A DNA stretch of 37,252 nt. It comes from Methanomicrobiales archaeon (GTDB lineage: Archaea; Halobacteriota; Methanomicrobia; Methanomicrobiales; Methanospirillaceae). A program made the translations under genes and the position numbers. Location of the stretch: the NCBI GenBank assembly GCA_012516785.1, contig JAAYWH010000021.1, positions 1 to 37,252 of the forward strand, written 5' to 3'. How positions within the stretch are numbered: position 1 is the stretch's first letter; each line of letters begins with the position of its first letter. This document shows positions 16,176 through 24,643 of this stretch, piece after piece. The notes beneath the pieces are model-generated. The model was not told where the DNA came from. It saw only the letters and a program-made list of their open reading frames with translations, and ran no database searches.

Positions 16176-17468
16176 TCATTTCGGTTGATAAGATCCCCAC
16201 TTCTCGAGCGCCCGGGCAAGTTCCTTTGATCCCGCTGCCTTCTCAGGAAGAGAGATCCCTTCCTTCCATGCTTCGATTGCCTGCAGTGTCGCCTCAGCCC
16301 CTGCCCTTGTACCGTCAGGATGTCCATGAATCCCGCCACTTACGAGAAGCACAAGATCCTGCCCGTAGATATCAAGTACATCGGGGACAAGCCCGGGATG
16401 AAGACCTCCTGATGAGACCGGGAATGCGCTCTTCAGGCTTCCCCAGTCCTGTTCAAGAAGGATGTTGCCCGAGGGCTTTGTCAGCGAATTCCGGAGGACA
16501 TCAGCCAGAAGTCGCACTTCCTTTTTTGAACCGATCAATTTTCCAACCGCTGTGCCGGTATGGATCTGGCTCACCCCGATAAGGCGCATGAGCTTGGCGA
16601 GGAACTGCATTGAGATCCCGTGTTTCGGGTCGCGATCGAATGCCGCATGCATTGCACGGTGGGCATGGATAGCCAGCCCGAGATCCGAACAGTAGTCCCT
16701 GAGTGTCGAGACAGCCGAAGTCCCGGCAACCACGACATCGATCATGGCATAATTCCAGCCATATTCGGCGAGGAGGGAAGCGCGTTTTTCCATGGTATAG
16801 GTATCGGCAGTGATATTGATGAATGCCGATTTTCTCTCCCCGGTACGCTGCTCTGCCTGGTCCCTCTTTTTTGCGAGGGAAGAGACACGTTCCTCAAACC
16901 GGTTGAAGGAGGTCGAGGTCAGGTTCTCATCGTCCTTGACAAAATCAAATCCTCCCATCCAGGTCTCGAATCCGATTGCCGCGTGTTCTTCAGCAGAGAA
17001 TCCCACCTTTGGTTTTGGGACTGCCCCTGTCAGGGGTCGCCCATGGACCTTCATCATATCGCGGATCCCGTCCATGCCGAAGTGAGGACCTTTAAAATGT
17101 TGCAGATACACCTGAGGGAGGGTCACATCGATCAGCCTGAGATGTTTCAGCGCCTTCATCCCGAAAATATTTCCGGCAATACCGCTCAGCAGCTGGGACG
17201 CATTCCCTTCCTCCCAGAGGGCAACGGGGTACGCGATCTTCACAAAGGATCCCTCTATCTCAAAGGCTGTTGCCTGTAGATCTTTCATACGAGGGGGTAG
17301 GGAATACAGCGTCGTCCATGTCCCCGTTGAGCTCTCTGATGCAATCCTTCCAGCAGCCTCTTCCCTGCTGATCCCAGCTGCCGGCTCGAAGCGATACAGG
17401 CAGACCAGCTCATCTTTTAAAGGGACATAGCCGGTGTCCACGAAATCCATGTACCAGTCAATCGACAT
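16176..17468 (-). CDS. rbcL: Form III RuBisCO large subunit with intact active site
   Basis: This 430-residue protein carboxylates ribulose 1,5-bisphosphate to two 3-phosphoglycerates. Active-site residues are all visible: Lys152 and Lys154 (PKPKVG), the carbamylated Lys178 with metal ligands Asp180 and Glu181 (FVKDDEN), His270-Arg271 (HRAMHAAFD), His303 (HTGTAVGK), loop-6 Lys310, and Ser353 with the phosphate-binding glycines (SSGGLH, SGGIHGHPDG). Length and sequence fit archaeal form III; it is not a RuBisCO-like protein. In methanogens such enzymes serve the AMP salvage or reductive hexulose-phosphate pathways. Neither AMP phosphorylase, ribose-1,5-bisphosphate isomerase nor phosphoribulokinase is encoded in this window, so the source of its substrate lies elsewhere. 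The ATG is followed directly by the family's N-terminal strand. Confidence 0.95.
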   Translation of the reverse strand: MSIDWYMDFVDTGYVPLKDELVCLYRFEPAAGISREEAAGRIASESSTGTWTTLYSLPPRMKDLQATAFEIEGSFVKIAYPVALWEEGNASQLLSGIAGNIFGMKALKHLRLIDVTLPQVYLQHFKGPHFGMDGIRDMMKVHGRPLTGAVPKPKVGFSAEEHAAIGFETWMGGFDFVKDDENLTSTSFNRFEERVSSLAKKRDQAEQRTGERKSAFINITADTYTMEKRASLLAEYGWNYAMIDVVVAGTSAVSTLRDYCSDLGLAIHAHRAMHAAFDRDPKHGISMQFLAKLMRLIGVSQIHTGTAVGKLIGSKKEVRLLADVLRNSLTKPSGNILLEQDWGSLKSAFPVSSGGLHPGLVPDVLDIYGQDLVLLVSGGIHGHPDGTRAGAEATLQAIEAWKEGISLPEKAAGSKELARALEKWGSYQPK

Positions 17469-17675
17469 TGAAACTCATAACAAAAAAGGATCTGAGACCT
17501 GATAAGTCTGCACAAGCCATTTACTTTTCGTGAAGGAGCCCGTACCAGTGCTCAACACCTGCCGGATGAGCGAGAGAACGGGGTGCAGATCGGGTCTGAT
17601 CCGGGATAAGATTACCAGTAACGAAATCATGGGTTCCTGCGAGGGTGGAGGGAAGGTGGAGATGAGAGAAATGGA

Positions 17676-17870
17676 TTATTTTTTCATAACAATCCGGTGA
17701 TTTTGAGGGTCCACCTGGTATGCCTTCGGATTTTCCAGAAGATCAAGGGCATTAATTTTCAGATCGATCAGTTCTGAATAGTTGAATGATTCCAGTTTTG
17801 TATCGTTCCCTTCGGGATAGTACACTGCAACCCCGTTCTCCATTTTTCTTGTTGCCACGATGTCTTTCAT
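17676..17870 (-). CDS. Small conserved-looking hypothetical protein (64 residues)
   Basis: The frame encodes a soluble, charged protein without cysteines. It starts MKDIVATRKMENGVAVYYPEG, has a helical Asn/Leu-rich middle (YSELIDLKINALDLLENP) and ends in a short basic strand. I do not recognise a family. The ATG at 17870 has GGTAATC (close to the ideal GGTGATC) at proper spacing, which favours it over a TTG at 17894. It is divergently transcribed from the radical SAM gene, with about 150 bases between start codons, and precedes RuBisCO by 207 bases. A link to the radical SAM enzyme as partner or substrate is possible but speculative. Confidence 0.6.
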   Translation of the reverse strand: MKDIVATRKMENGVAVYYPEGNDTKLESFNYSELIDLKINALDLLENPKAYQVDPQNHRIVMKK

Positions 17871-17927
17871 ATCATAGCGATTACCGGATCTCAATAAAAT
17901 ACTATCTCTCCAGGTGAGGGCCCCTTC

Positions 17928-17937
17928 TTTATAAGCA
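17928..17937 (+). promoter_or_regulatory. Candidate TATA box for the radical SAM gene
   Basis: CTTTATAAGC matches the archaeal TATA pattern and sits about 90 bases before the ATG at 18024. The implied transcript leader is around 65 bases and contains no other convincing gene. Confidence 0.45.
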
Positions 17938-18023
17938 TATCACATCTACTGGCGTTTCAGAGATTTGGAGAGAAAGAAGAAAACCGTTAACATCTTGGAA
18001 AAGGGACACTCGTATACGAAGGC

Positions 18024-19184
18024 ATGAAAAATCCATTCCATGTGATGCTCATCCCGACCCTTGGTTGTCCCGCACACTGCAGCTACTGCTGGAGTTCTGA
18101 TGCGGGATCCCCAAAAATGAGTATTGATACAGTCAGGGATGTTGTCACCTGGCTGAAAGAGTTCCGGAATGATCGCGTCACCTTCACATTCCATGGAGGT
18201 GAACCACTCCTTGCCGGCGCTGATTTTTACAGGCAGGCTCTTCCACTGCTCTCCCAGGAGCTCAGCCACCTGAACCCCGAATTTGCCATGCAATCCAACC
18301 TGTGGCTCCTCACGCCGGAGATTGCAGAGATCCTCGCCCAGTACCAGGTTCCCCTGGGAACCAGCATCGATGGTCCCGAGGAATTAAACGATCTCCAGAG
18401 GGGAGAAGGCTATTTTGCAAAGACGATGCGGGGGTATGAGATAGCAAGAGCCCATGGCCTGAGGGTCAGCTTCATCTGTACCTTTACCAATTATTCCGTC
18501 CGATTTCGTGAGGAGATTTTCAACTTCTTCCTTGAGAACCGATTCAGGTTGAAACTTCATCCGGCCCTTCCCTCGCTGCGTGATAAAAATCCGGAACAAT
18601 GGGCACTCGATCCGGATGAATATGGCGATTTGCTCGTATTCCTCCTTGACAAATACCTGGATAATCTGGATTCGATCGAGATCATGAACATCAATGATCT
18701 CTGCCGGTGTATTTTCACAAGGAGGGGATCGGTCTGTACGTTCGTGAACTGCACGGGCAACACATTTGCGGTGGGCCCTGACGGGAGTATCTATCCCTGT
18801 TACCGGTTTGTCGGGATGCCGGAATGGGTAATGGGTCAGGTCCGGGATGCGCCAACAATGGAGGAATTGTCATGCTCAGGTGCGTGGCAGAGAATGCACC
18901 AGTATGAGAAGTACGTGGATGAAGCGTGCAAGGAGTGCAAACACCTCCGTTACTGCCGCGGGGGGTGCCCATATAACGCTATCGTACCCACCGGAGGAAA
19001 GATTGCCGGCGTCGATCCCCATTGCAGGGCGTATACACGGGCTTTCAATGAGATCGGAACACGGCTCAATGATGAGATGATGAATACTTCATTCCTTGAC
19101 GGGGCTTCGTCCTTCCAGGGAGCACCGGGTGCACAGAAGAGGCCGGGAATTATGAGGCTGATGCATAAAGTCCTTTTACGGTAA
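18024..19184 (+). CDS. Radical SAM/SPASM protein, putative peptide-modifying (Mhun_1560-like) or anSME-like
   Basis: The 386-residue enzyme starts with the radical SAM motif CPAHCSYC (Cys15, 19, 22) that holds the SAM-binding [4Fe-4S] cluster. HGGEP follows at 58-62 and TSIDGPEELND at 113-123, both seen in the sulfatase-maturase/peptide-maturase group. The C-terminal SPASM domain has Cys238, 243, 259, then CKEC (302, 305), Cys311, Cys315 and Cys334, enough for two auxiliary clusters. Methanogens carry a named group of putative peptide-modifying enzymes of this kind (Mhun_1560 family), and this gene looks like one. No sulfatase and no Cys-rich precursor peptide is visible nearby. The C-terminal ~45 residues are basic and not part of SPASM. 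Confidence 0.85.
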   Translation: MKNPFHVMLIPTLGCPAHCSYCWSSDAGSPKMSIDTVRDVVTWLKEFRNDRVTFTFHGGEPLLAGADFYRQALPLLSQELSHLNPEFAMQSNLWLLTPEIAEILAQYQVPLGTSIDGPEELNDLQRGEGYFAKTMRGYEIARAHGLRVSFICTFTNYSVRFREEIFNFFLENRFRLKLHPALPSLRDKNPEQWALDPDEYGDLLVFLLDKYLDNLDSIEIMNINDLCRCIFTRRGSVCTFVNCTGNTFAVGPDGSIYPCYRFVGMPEWVMGQVRDAPTMEELSCSGAWQRMHQYEKYVDEACKECKHLRYCRGGCPYNAIVPTGGKIAGVDPHCRAYTRAFNEIGTRLNDEMMNTSFLDGASSFQGAPGAQKRPGIMRLMHKVLLR

Positions 19185-19210
19185 ATGAGGATCTGCATTG
19201 CTCTAAAAAT

Positions 19211-19228
19211 CCCGGGACTTCTTTTTTT
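19211..19228 (+). terminator. T-tract terminator after the radical SAM gene
   Basis: A short CCCGGGA element is followed by a run of seven T (19222-19228), 27-44 bases after the stop codon. It resembles an archaeal oligo-T terminator. The remainder up to the next gene at 19416 holds nothing I can identify. Confidence 0.55.
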
Positions 19229-19415
19229 GGTATTCACGCCTTAAAGTGTTCGCTTTTCTGATCATTCCATTGTGGATTGAGACAATCGCGATACCATAGG
19301 GAGTAATTCCAGGGGGATGATGTCGATTATGAGGTGTTATCAGGACGACATATCTCAAGAGACTAGAGACCTACCTCCACAGAGGATGATCTCCAGGGAG
19401 CGCTGAGAAAGTGAA

Positions 19416-20225
19416 TTAATATCCCGTCGCGTAGTAGTATCCTCCTTCCTTCAGCACACTGAGGGGAACCCTGAACAGCTCCGTCAGATTCTCATCAGTG
19501 AGAATCCTGGTTTTCGGCCCATCCTTCCAGAACCTGCCATCCTTCATCAGAATCACCCGTCTGATTTCAGGGATTATATCATGGATGTTATGGGTCACGA
19601 GGATGATCCCGGTGCCGGATCTCGCAATCTTTCTCAGCATCGAACGGAACGTGTGCAGTGAATGGAGATCGAGGCTGTTGGTGGGCTCATCGAGAATGAG
19701 GGTCCTTGGATCATGGACGAGGGCCCTGCCGATAAGAAACCGCCGGGCTTCACCGGAGGAGAGCGAGGTCATCGGCCGTTGCTGCAGGTGATCTATTTCA
19801 AGGAAATCGAGGATCTCATCGGTCTTCTCCTCCATGCTTGCCGTTACTTCATGCCGGAAGAGGCCTACACTCGAAAAGAACCCGGATAATACCACATCGC
19901 GCCCGGAAATATCCCGTGTAAAAGTGAACAACAGGTCATTTGACACGATCCCGAACAGTGCTCTTAGATCCCAGACGTTCCAGACATCGCGACCCCGCAT
20001 CCGGAATATCAGGCCGTTCTCATCCTGCACTGCCGGGTAGTACTCCCTGTTGATGGTCTTGATGAATGAGGACTTTCCGGCACCGTTCGGACCCAGGATG
20101 GCAATGTGCTCTCCCTGGTGAATGGTGACCGAGATATTGTCGAGCACTGATTTCCCCCCTTTGATAATGGTGACATTCCTGAATTCCAGGAGAGGGGGGT
20201 AGTTGGTATCGGGATCAGGATTCAT
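19416..20225 (-). CDS. Stand-alone ABC ATPase of the ModF/YlmA type
   Basis: The 269-residue protein is one ABC ATPase domain. It has Walker A GPNGAGKSS, a Q-loop in an unusual context (LFGIVSNDLLFTF, where Q is not in place), signature LSSGEARRFLIGRAL, Walker B TLILDEPTNSLDL and switch histidine VTHNIHDI. The signature LSSGE rather than LSGGQ and the segment around MRGRDVWNVWDLR match COG1119 (ModF-like) ATPases. These occur singly or doubled without membrane partners and have been tied to molybdate uptake or to uncertain roles. No permease or binding protein is encoded beside it. Confidence 0.78.
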   Translation of the reverse strand: MNPDPDTNYPPLLEFRNVTIIKGGKSVLDNISVTIHQGEHIAILGPNGAGKSSFIKTINREYYPAVQDENGLIFRMRGRDVWNVWDLRALFGIVSNDLLFTFTRDISGRDVVLSGFFSSVGLFRHEVTASMEEKTDEILDFLEIDHLQQRPMTSLSSGEARRFLIGRALVHDPRTLILDEPTNSLDLHSLHTFRSMLRKIARSGTGIILVTHNIHDIIPEIRRVILMKDGRFWKDGPKTRILTDENLTELFRVPLSVLKEGGYYYATGY

Positions 20226-20447
20226 AGGGAATTATTTCCATCGCATTCTGGCTGTCATTATACATCATATGTCTGAACCGATTAAAACTACGATGTCTTT
20301 CCCTGTTTTCAGATTTTCCCGATCCCGGGATGACGACCCGATCAAAAGAACTGAAGGCTGGATGCAAACTCTCTGCCGCATCCGTCATACAATCCCCGCA
20401 GGGAAATCCCGCTGGCTGATTGCCTTGGATACGCCAGCCATTTCGCT

Positions 20448-20456
20448 CATTTTATC
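20448..20456 (+). promoter_or_regulatory. Candidate TATA box for a leaderless PPOX transcript
   Basis: CATTTTATC is centred 30 bases before the ATG at 20482, while no ribosome site precedes that ATG. The geometry fits transcription starting at or within a few bases of the start codon. Confidence 0.4.
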
Positions 20457-20481
20457 GGGCTCCTCCACAGACAAAATACCC

Positions 20482-20886
20482 ATGGTACAGATGACACCCG
20501 ATATCATGGAAGCCTTCAGATCATGCAAAATTTTCCCGCTGGCAACCGCATCGAGGGATGGCGAACCGAATGTGGTCCCCATGGGCGCTGTCTTCCCACG
20601 CGATCCTGCTACGATCTGGATAGGGAACCAGTTCATGAAGACGACGATCAGGAATATAAAGGAGAACCCAAGGGCGAGTCTCTACGTCTGGGGCCCCGGG
20701 ATAAAGGGATGTTACAAGATCAAAGGGGATGTGATGATAAAGACTGCGGGAGACGAGTATGAGACGATGCGCCGGGAAGTGGCAAAGGCAAAGCCAGGGC
20801 TTGTCTGCCGATCGCTCCTTGAGATGAAGATCACAGAGATCTATGAATGCATGCCCGGCGAACATGCCGGTGACCGGCTGGTATAG
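20482..20886 (+). CDS. Pyridoxamine 5'-phosphate oxidase-related flavin-binding protein
   Basis: The 134-residue protein has the split-barrel PPOX pattern. FPLATASRDGEPNVVPMGAVF forms the first strands, TIWIGNQFMKTTIRNIKENPRASLYVW the flavin phosphate region, then KIKGDVMI and a closing KITEIYEC strand. Such short archaeal members bind FMN or F420 and act on unidentified substrates; it lacks features of a true PdxH. An open frame extends back to 20203 but that part has no PPOX similarity and overlaps the ABC ATPase start, so I chose the ATG at 20482. No operon partner is apparent. Confidence 0.82.
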   Translation: MVQMTPDIMEAFRSCKIFPLATASRDGEPNVVPMGAVFPRDPATIWIGNQFMKTTIRNIKENPRASLYVWGPGIKGCYKIKGDVMIKTAGDEYETMRREVAKAKPGLVCRSLLEMKITEIYECMPGEHAGDRLV

Positions 20887-21028
20887 AAGCGAAGGATTCC
20901 AGAACCCCTTTTTCATCCTGATAAAGATATTCCTCCGTGCTTCCTGGCTGCAGAAGGGTCATTCCCAGTTACTCTCTTTTTCGAAACGTACATAAGCCGT
21001 AGCCCCGATGCTGATCAGGGATATTGCC

Positions 21029-21901
21029 ATGAGGAAGACTACACTCCTGAGAACCCTTATCCATGCTCCTGAAATTCTCGTCATTCCCGTCGTTCATGAC
21101 CCTCTTTGCGCGAGGATAGCTGAGCAGGCCGGAATTAAAGCCGTTTTTTCGGCAGGGTATGCAAACTCGGCAGCCTATCTCGGAAAACCTGACGTATCCC
21201 TGATGTCGTTATCCGAGATGGTCAGTTGTGCATCCCGGATCGTCGATGCTGTCACCATCCCGGTGTTCGCAGACGGGGATACCGGATACGGGAACGTGAC
21301 GAATGTCATCAGGACCATAGAACAATATGAGAAAGCAGGAGTGGCGGGTATTTTCATCGAGGACCAGGTATTTCCCAAACGGTGTGGTCACATGGATGAA
21401 AAACGGGTGATTCCGGAAAGGGAGATGGTGGCAAAGATACGTGCTGCAGTCGATACAAGAAAAGATCCCGATCTCGTGATCATGGCGCGGACGGATGCAA
21501 TCGCAGTCGAAGGAATTGATGAGGCGATTCAGCGGGCTAACCGCTACCATGATGCAGGTGCTGATCTTCTGTTTGTCGAGGCCCCCGAATCGGTAGAACA
21601 GATGCGGCGGATATGTGCTGAAGTTAAAGGGCCTGTCTTTGCCAACAACCTTCCCGGTGGTAAATCACCGTATCTTCCTGCGAAGGAGCTGGAGGATATC
21701 GGGTATGCTGTCGTCGCCGATGCCACTTCATGCACCTATGTGATAGCAAAGGCGGTCCGGGAACTGTTCACCGAGATATCCGGGAGAGGATCTTCTGCAG
21801 GATTGACCGATCGCATGATCCTCTTCGATGAGTTTAACCGACTGGTTGGTCTTCAGGAGATCAGGGAGGCCGAGAAGTTCTACTATTCAGGAATGGACTG
21901 A
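21029..21901 (+). CDS. Isocitrate lyase/PEP mutase-family enzyme (methylisocitrate lyase-like)
   Basis: The 290-residue enzyme is a single TIM barrel of the PEP mutase/isocitrate lyase family. It shows the metal-binding ADGDTGYGN (81-89), the conserved IEDQ at 110-113 and the lyase signature KRCGH with catalytic Cys119. That cysteine points to C-C bond cleavage (2-methylisocitrate, dimethylmalate or similar) rather than phosphonate formation. No methylcitrate synthase or dehydratase is nearby, so the natural substrate is open. The ATG at 21029 has AGGGAT upstream; an ATG at 21008 would add seven residues and has no ribosome site. Two hairpins follow the gene. Confidence 0.85.
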   Translation: MRKTTLLRTLIHAPEILVIPVVHDPLCARIAEQAGIKAVFSAGYANSAAYLGKPDVSLMSLSEMVSCASRIVDAVTIPVFADGDTGYGNVTNVIRTIEQYEKAGVAGIFIEDQVFPKRCGHMDEKRVIPEREMVAKIRAAVDTRKDPDLVIMARTDAIAVEGIDEAIQRANRYHDAGADLLFVEAPESVEQMRRICAEVKGPVFANNLPGGKSPYLPAKELEDIGYAVVADATSCTYVIAKAVRELFTEISGRGSSAGLTDRMILFDEFNRLVGLQEIREAEKFYYSGMD

Positions 21902-21908
21902 TGGGGTT

Positions 21909-21971
21909 GGAGCTCTGGAGCTCCCTTGACAATCCCTGAACCGAATGGGGAAAAGCCCCCGGATTCTTTTT
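21909..21971 (+). terminator. Tandem hairpins with T-tract after the isocitrate-lyase-family gene
   Basis: First, GGAGCTC-TG-GAGCTCC (21909-21924) forms a perfect seven-base stem. Second, GGGG and CCCC around AAAAG (from ~21947) can be extended by the outer GAAT/ATTC and lead into seven T (21965-21971). The second is a convincing terminator and isolates the P-type ATPase gene downstream. Confidence 0.7.
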
Positions 21972-22039
21972 TTCAATACCCTGTTGACACTGACAGGGGA
22001 AGGAAAATACACCGGGCACCCCTGTCATGATTTCAGCGC

Positions 22040-24643
22040 ATGGTAAAACCTATGGGTCAGGCCAACTTATCGTATGAAGTATCGAATTGCAGCATGTCCC
22101 CCCTTGACCTCGCTCGTTTTACCGGACTATCGTCCGAAGAAGCTCAGCTGCGGTTACTCAGTGATGGTCCGAACGAACTCCCTTCACGCGAGACCCGCGG
22201 AATAATCGGCATCATTCTCGATGTCATCCGGGAGCCCATGTTCCTCCTGCTCGTGGGAGCAGGCTCTGTCTATTTTATCCTCGGTGACATCGAAGAAGGT
22301 GCCCTCCTCCTCTCATTTGTCCTGGTTATCATTTGCATCACGGTCTACCAGGAACGGAAGACCGAACGTGCCCTTGAGGCACTGAGGAACCTATCCAGCC
22401 CCAGGGCACTGGTCATCAGGGATAGGGAGCTGGTGAGGATTGCCGGACGGGACGTGGTCCGGGGCGATCTCCTTTTTGCGAGCGAGGGAGACCGGATCGC
22501 CGCAGACGCCCTTCTCCTTGCATCCACGAACCTTTCAGTGGATGAATCCCTCCTTACCGGAGAATCGGTCCCCGTACGGAAGCTCCCTGCGGAAGGCACA
22601 ACCGGTGAGCGCAGACCGGGAGGGGATGACCAGCCGTGGCTGTACTCTGGAACTCTCGTCGTCCAGGGACAGGGTGTTGCAGAGGTGGTATCAACAGGAA
22701 TGCACACCCGGATGGGAGAGATAGGAAAGGCACTACAGACCGTCAATCAGGAAGAGACCAGGCTCCATTCCGAGACGGCACATATCGTCAGGAGCATTGC
22801 CTTCCTCGGCCTTTTCCTGTTCCTTGTCGTCGTTATCGTCTATGGCCTGACACGGGGGGACTGGCTCCACGGGCTCCTTGCGGGAATCACCCTTGCCATG
22901 GCTATCCTCCCGGAGGAATTTCCCGTTGTCCTGACGGTTTTTCTTGCCCTTGGTGCCTGGAGGCTTTCAAAGATCAACGTCCTTTCCCGGCATGTTCCTG
23001 CACTCGAGGCCCTCGGCGCAACAACGGTACTCTGCACTGATAAAACCGGTACTATTACCGTGAACCGGATGACCGTTGCAGAGTGTGTTGTGGCCGGTTC
23101 TTCTTTTGACTGCCTTGCCGGGGCCGGCAATCCGCTGCCGGAACCGTTCCATGAGCTCCTCGAGTATGCGATCCTCTCCTGCAAGAAAGATCCCTTCGAT
23201 CCGATGGAGCAGGCACTGTTGAAGACCGGGACTGACGATCGATCTTTTACCGAGCATCTTCATGATGACTGGGAGCTCCTGCTCGAATACCCGCTCTCCC
23301 GCGAGCTCCTGGCAATGTCCAATGTGTGGCGGTCAAGAAAGGGGAATGAATACATCATCGCTGCGAAAGGTGCACCTGAAGCGATCTTCGATCTCTGCCA
23401 TCTGGGAGACAGGGAGAGCTCGGCACTGACTACCCAGGTTGAGGATCTTGCAGCGCAGGGACTTCGCGTCCTGGCAGTCGCAAAATCCCATTTCCGGCCG
23501 GGACAACTGCCCGATGGCCAGCACGCATTCCCCTTCACCTACGTTGGCATGATCGGATTTGCCGATCCCGTGCGGCCAGATGCAGCAGCAGCGATACACG
23601 ATTGCAGGACCGCAGGTATCAGGGTTGCTATGATCACCGGTGATTACCCTGCCACGGCTCAGAACATTGCCCGGCAGATTGGGCTTTCGGATAGTGAGAT
23701 GGTGCTCACGGGCTCTGACCTTGCGGCATTACCGGCAAATGAGAGAGATGCGAAGATCCAGACCACCTCAGTCTTTGCACGGGTGGTTCCTGATCAGAAA
23801 CTCCAGATCGTTGAGTCGTTAAAGGCTGGCGGGGAGATCGTTGCCATGACCGGGGATGGAGTGAATGATGCCCCGGCATTGAAGGCTGCCCATATCGGCA
23901 TTGCGATGGGTGGGAGGGGGACCGATGTAGCCAGGGAATCTTCTTCGCTGGTACTCCTTGATGATAATTTTGCATCGATTGTTGCAGGGATACGGATGGG
24001 GAGGAGGATCTATGCGAATCTGAAGAAGGCGATGGCATATATCATCTCTGTCCATGTCCCCATTGCAGGGCTGTCACTGATTCCGGTCCTTTTCGGATGG
24101 CCATTGATCCTCCTCCCTGTCCAGATTGTGTTCCTTGAACTGATCATCGACCCTGCCTGTTCGATCGTGTTTGAAGCCGAACAAGAGGAGCCGGACATCA
24201 TGCGACAGCCCCCACGAGATCCGGAAGAGCATATCCTTGATCGCCGCACGGTGGCAATTGCACTTATCCAGGGATTTGTCGTTCTCGGGATTGCATTCTC
24301 GATATATGTCTATGGAATGATGCGGGGACTTTCAGCAGATGAGCTGCGCACCCTCTCATTTGTCACGGTCGTGGTTGCCAATATCGCTTTGATATTTACC
24401 AACCGTTCCTGGACAGAGAGTATCGTATCCATTTCCAGAAAACCCAACAAGGCATTCTGGCTGGTCACCGCGGGAACGGTGTTCTTCCTTGCCGCGGTCT
24501 TGTTCCTCCCTGAACTGAGATCTCTGTTCCAGTTTGCACCAGTCTCTCCTGGATTCCTCCTCCTTTGTATCCTCGGGGGGATGCTCACCGTTGGATGGTT
24601 CGAGATCTACAAGATCACCGAACCAAGACTCAGGAAGGCCTGA
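22040..24643 (+). CDS. P-type cation-transporting ATPase (P2-like, PEEFP variant)
   Basis: The 867-residue ATPase moves cations across the cytoplasmic membrane. An N-terminal cation-ATPase segment (DLARFTGLSSEEAQLRL, SDGPNELP) precedes the A-domain with TGES (173-176). Then come the phosphorylated Asp334 in CTDKTGTIT, KGAPEAIFDLC in the nucleotide domain, MITGDYPATA, and the hinge TGDGVNDAPALKAAHIGIAMG. Ten membrane segments fit P2 ATPases. The ion-site motif in segment 4 is PEEFP (291-295) where calcium pumps have PEGLP, and segment 6 reads ELIIDPACSIVFEAE. Calcium, sodium or another cation are all possible. No clear ribosome site precedes the ATG; later in-frame ATGs at 22052 or 22094 are alternatives. 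The gene stands alone. Confidence 0.9.
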   Translation: MVKPMGQANLSYEVSNCSMSPLDLARFTGLSSEEAQLRLLSDGPNELPSRETRGIIGIILDVIREPMFLLLVGAGSVYFILGDIEEGALLLSFVLVIICITVYQERKTERALEALRNLSSPRALVIRDRELVRIAGRDVVRGDLLFASEGDRIAADALLLASTNLSVDESLLTGESVPVRKLPAEGTTGERRPGGDDQPWLYSGTLVVQGQGVAEVVSTGMHTRMGEIGKALQTVNQEETRLHSETAHIVRSIAFLGLFLFLVVVIVYGLTRGDWLHGLLAGITLAMAILPEEFPVVLTVFLALGAWRLSKINVLSRHVPALEALGATTVLCTDKTGTITVNRMTVAECVVAGSSFDCLAGAGNPLPEPFHELLEYAILSCKKDPFDPMEQALLKTGTDDRSFTEHLHDDWELLLEYPLSRELLAMSNVWRSRKGNEYIIAAKGAPEAIFDLCHLGDRESSALTTQVEDLAAQGLRVLAVAKSHFRPGQLPDGQHAFPFTYVGMIGFADPVRPDAAAAIHDCRTAGIRVAMITGDYPATAQNIARQIGLSDSEMVLTGSDLAALPANERDAKIQTTSVFARVVPDQKLQIVESLKAGGEIVAMTGDGVNDAPALKAAHIGIAMGGRGTDVARESSSLVLLDDNFASIVAGIRMGRRIYANLKKAMAYIISVHVPIAGLSLIPVLFGWPLILLPVQIVFLELIIDPACSIVFEAEQEEPDIMRQPPRDPEEHILDRRTVAIALIQGFVVLGIAFSIYVYGMMRGLSADELRTLSFVTVVVANIALIFTNRSWTESIVSISRKPNKAFWLVTAGTVFFLAAVLFLPELRSLFQFAPVSPGFLLLCILGGMLTVGWFEIYKITEPRLRKA

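Noticed and set aside
16620-17279. A 219-residue open frame antisense to RuBisCO.
   Set aside because: Its composition mirrors the RuBisCO codons and it shows no domain.
17530-17700. A 56-residue GTG-started frame on the plus strand with three cysteines, considered as a radical SAM substrate peptide.
   Set aside because: Too few and scattered cysteines, no ribosome site, and it overlaps the end of the 64-residue gene on the other strand.
17964-18026. Short TTG-started frame whose stop overlaps the ATG of the radical SAM gene.
   Set aside because: Only about 20 residues, rich in Lys, TTG start without a ribosome site; the overlap is likely chance.
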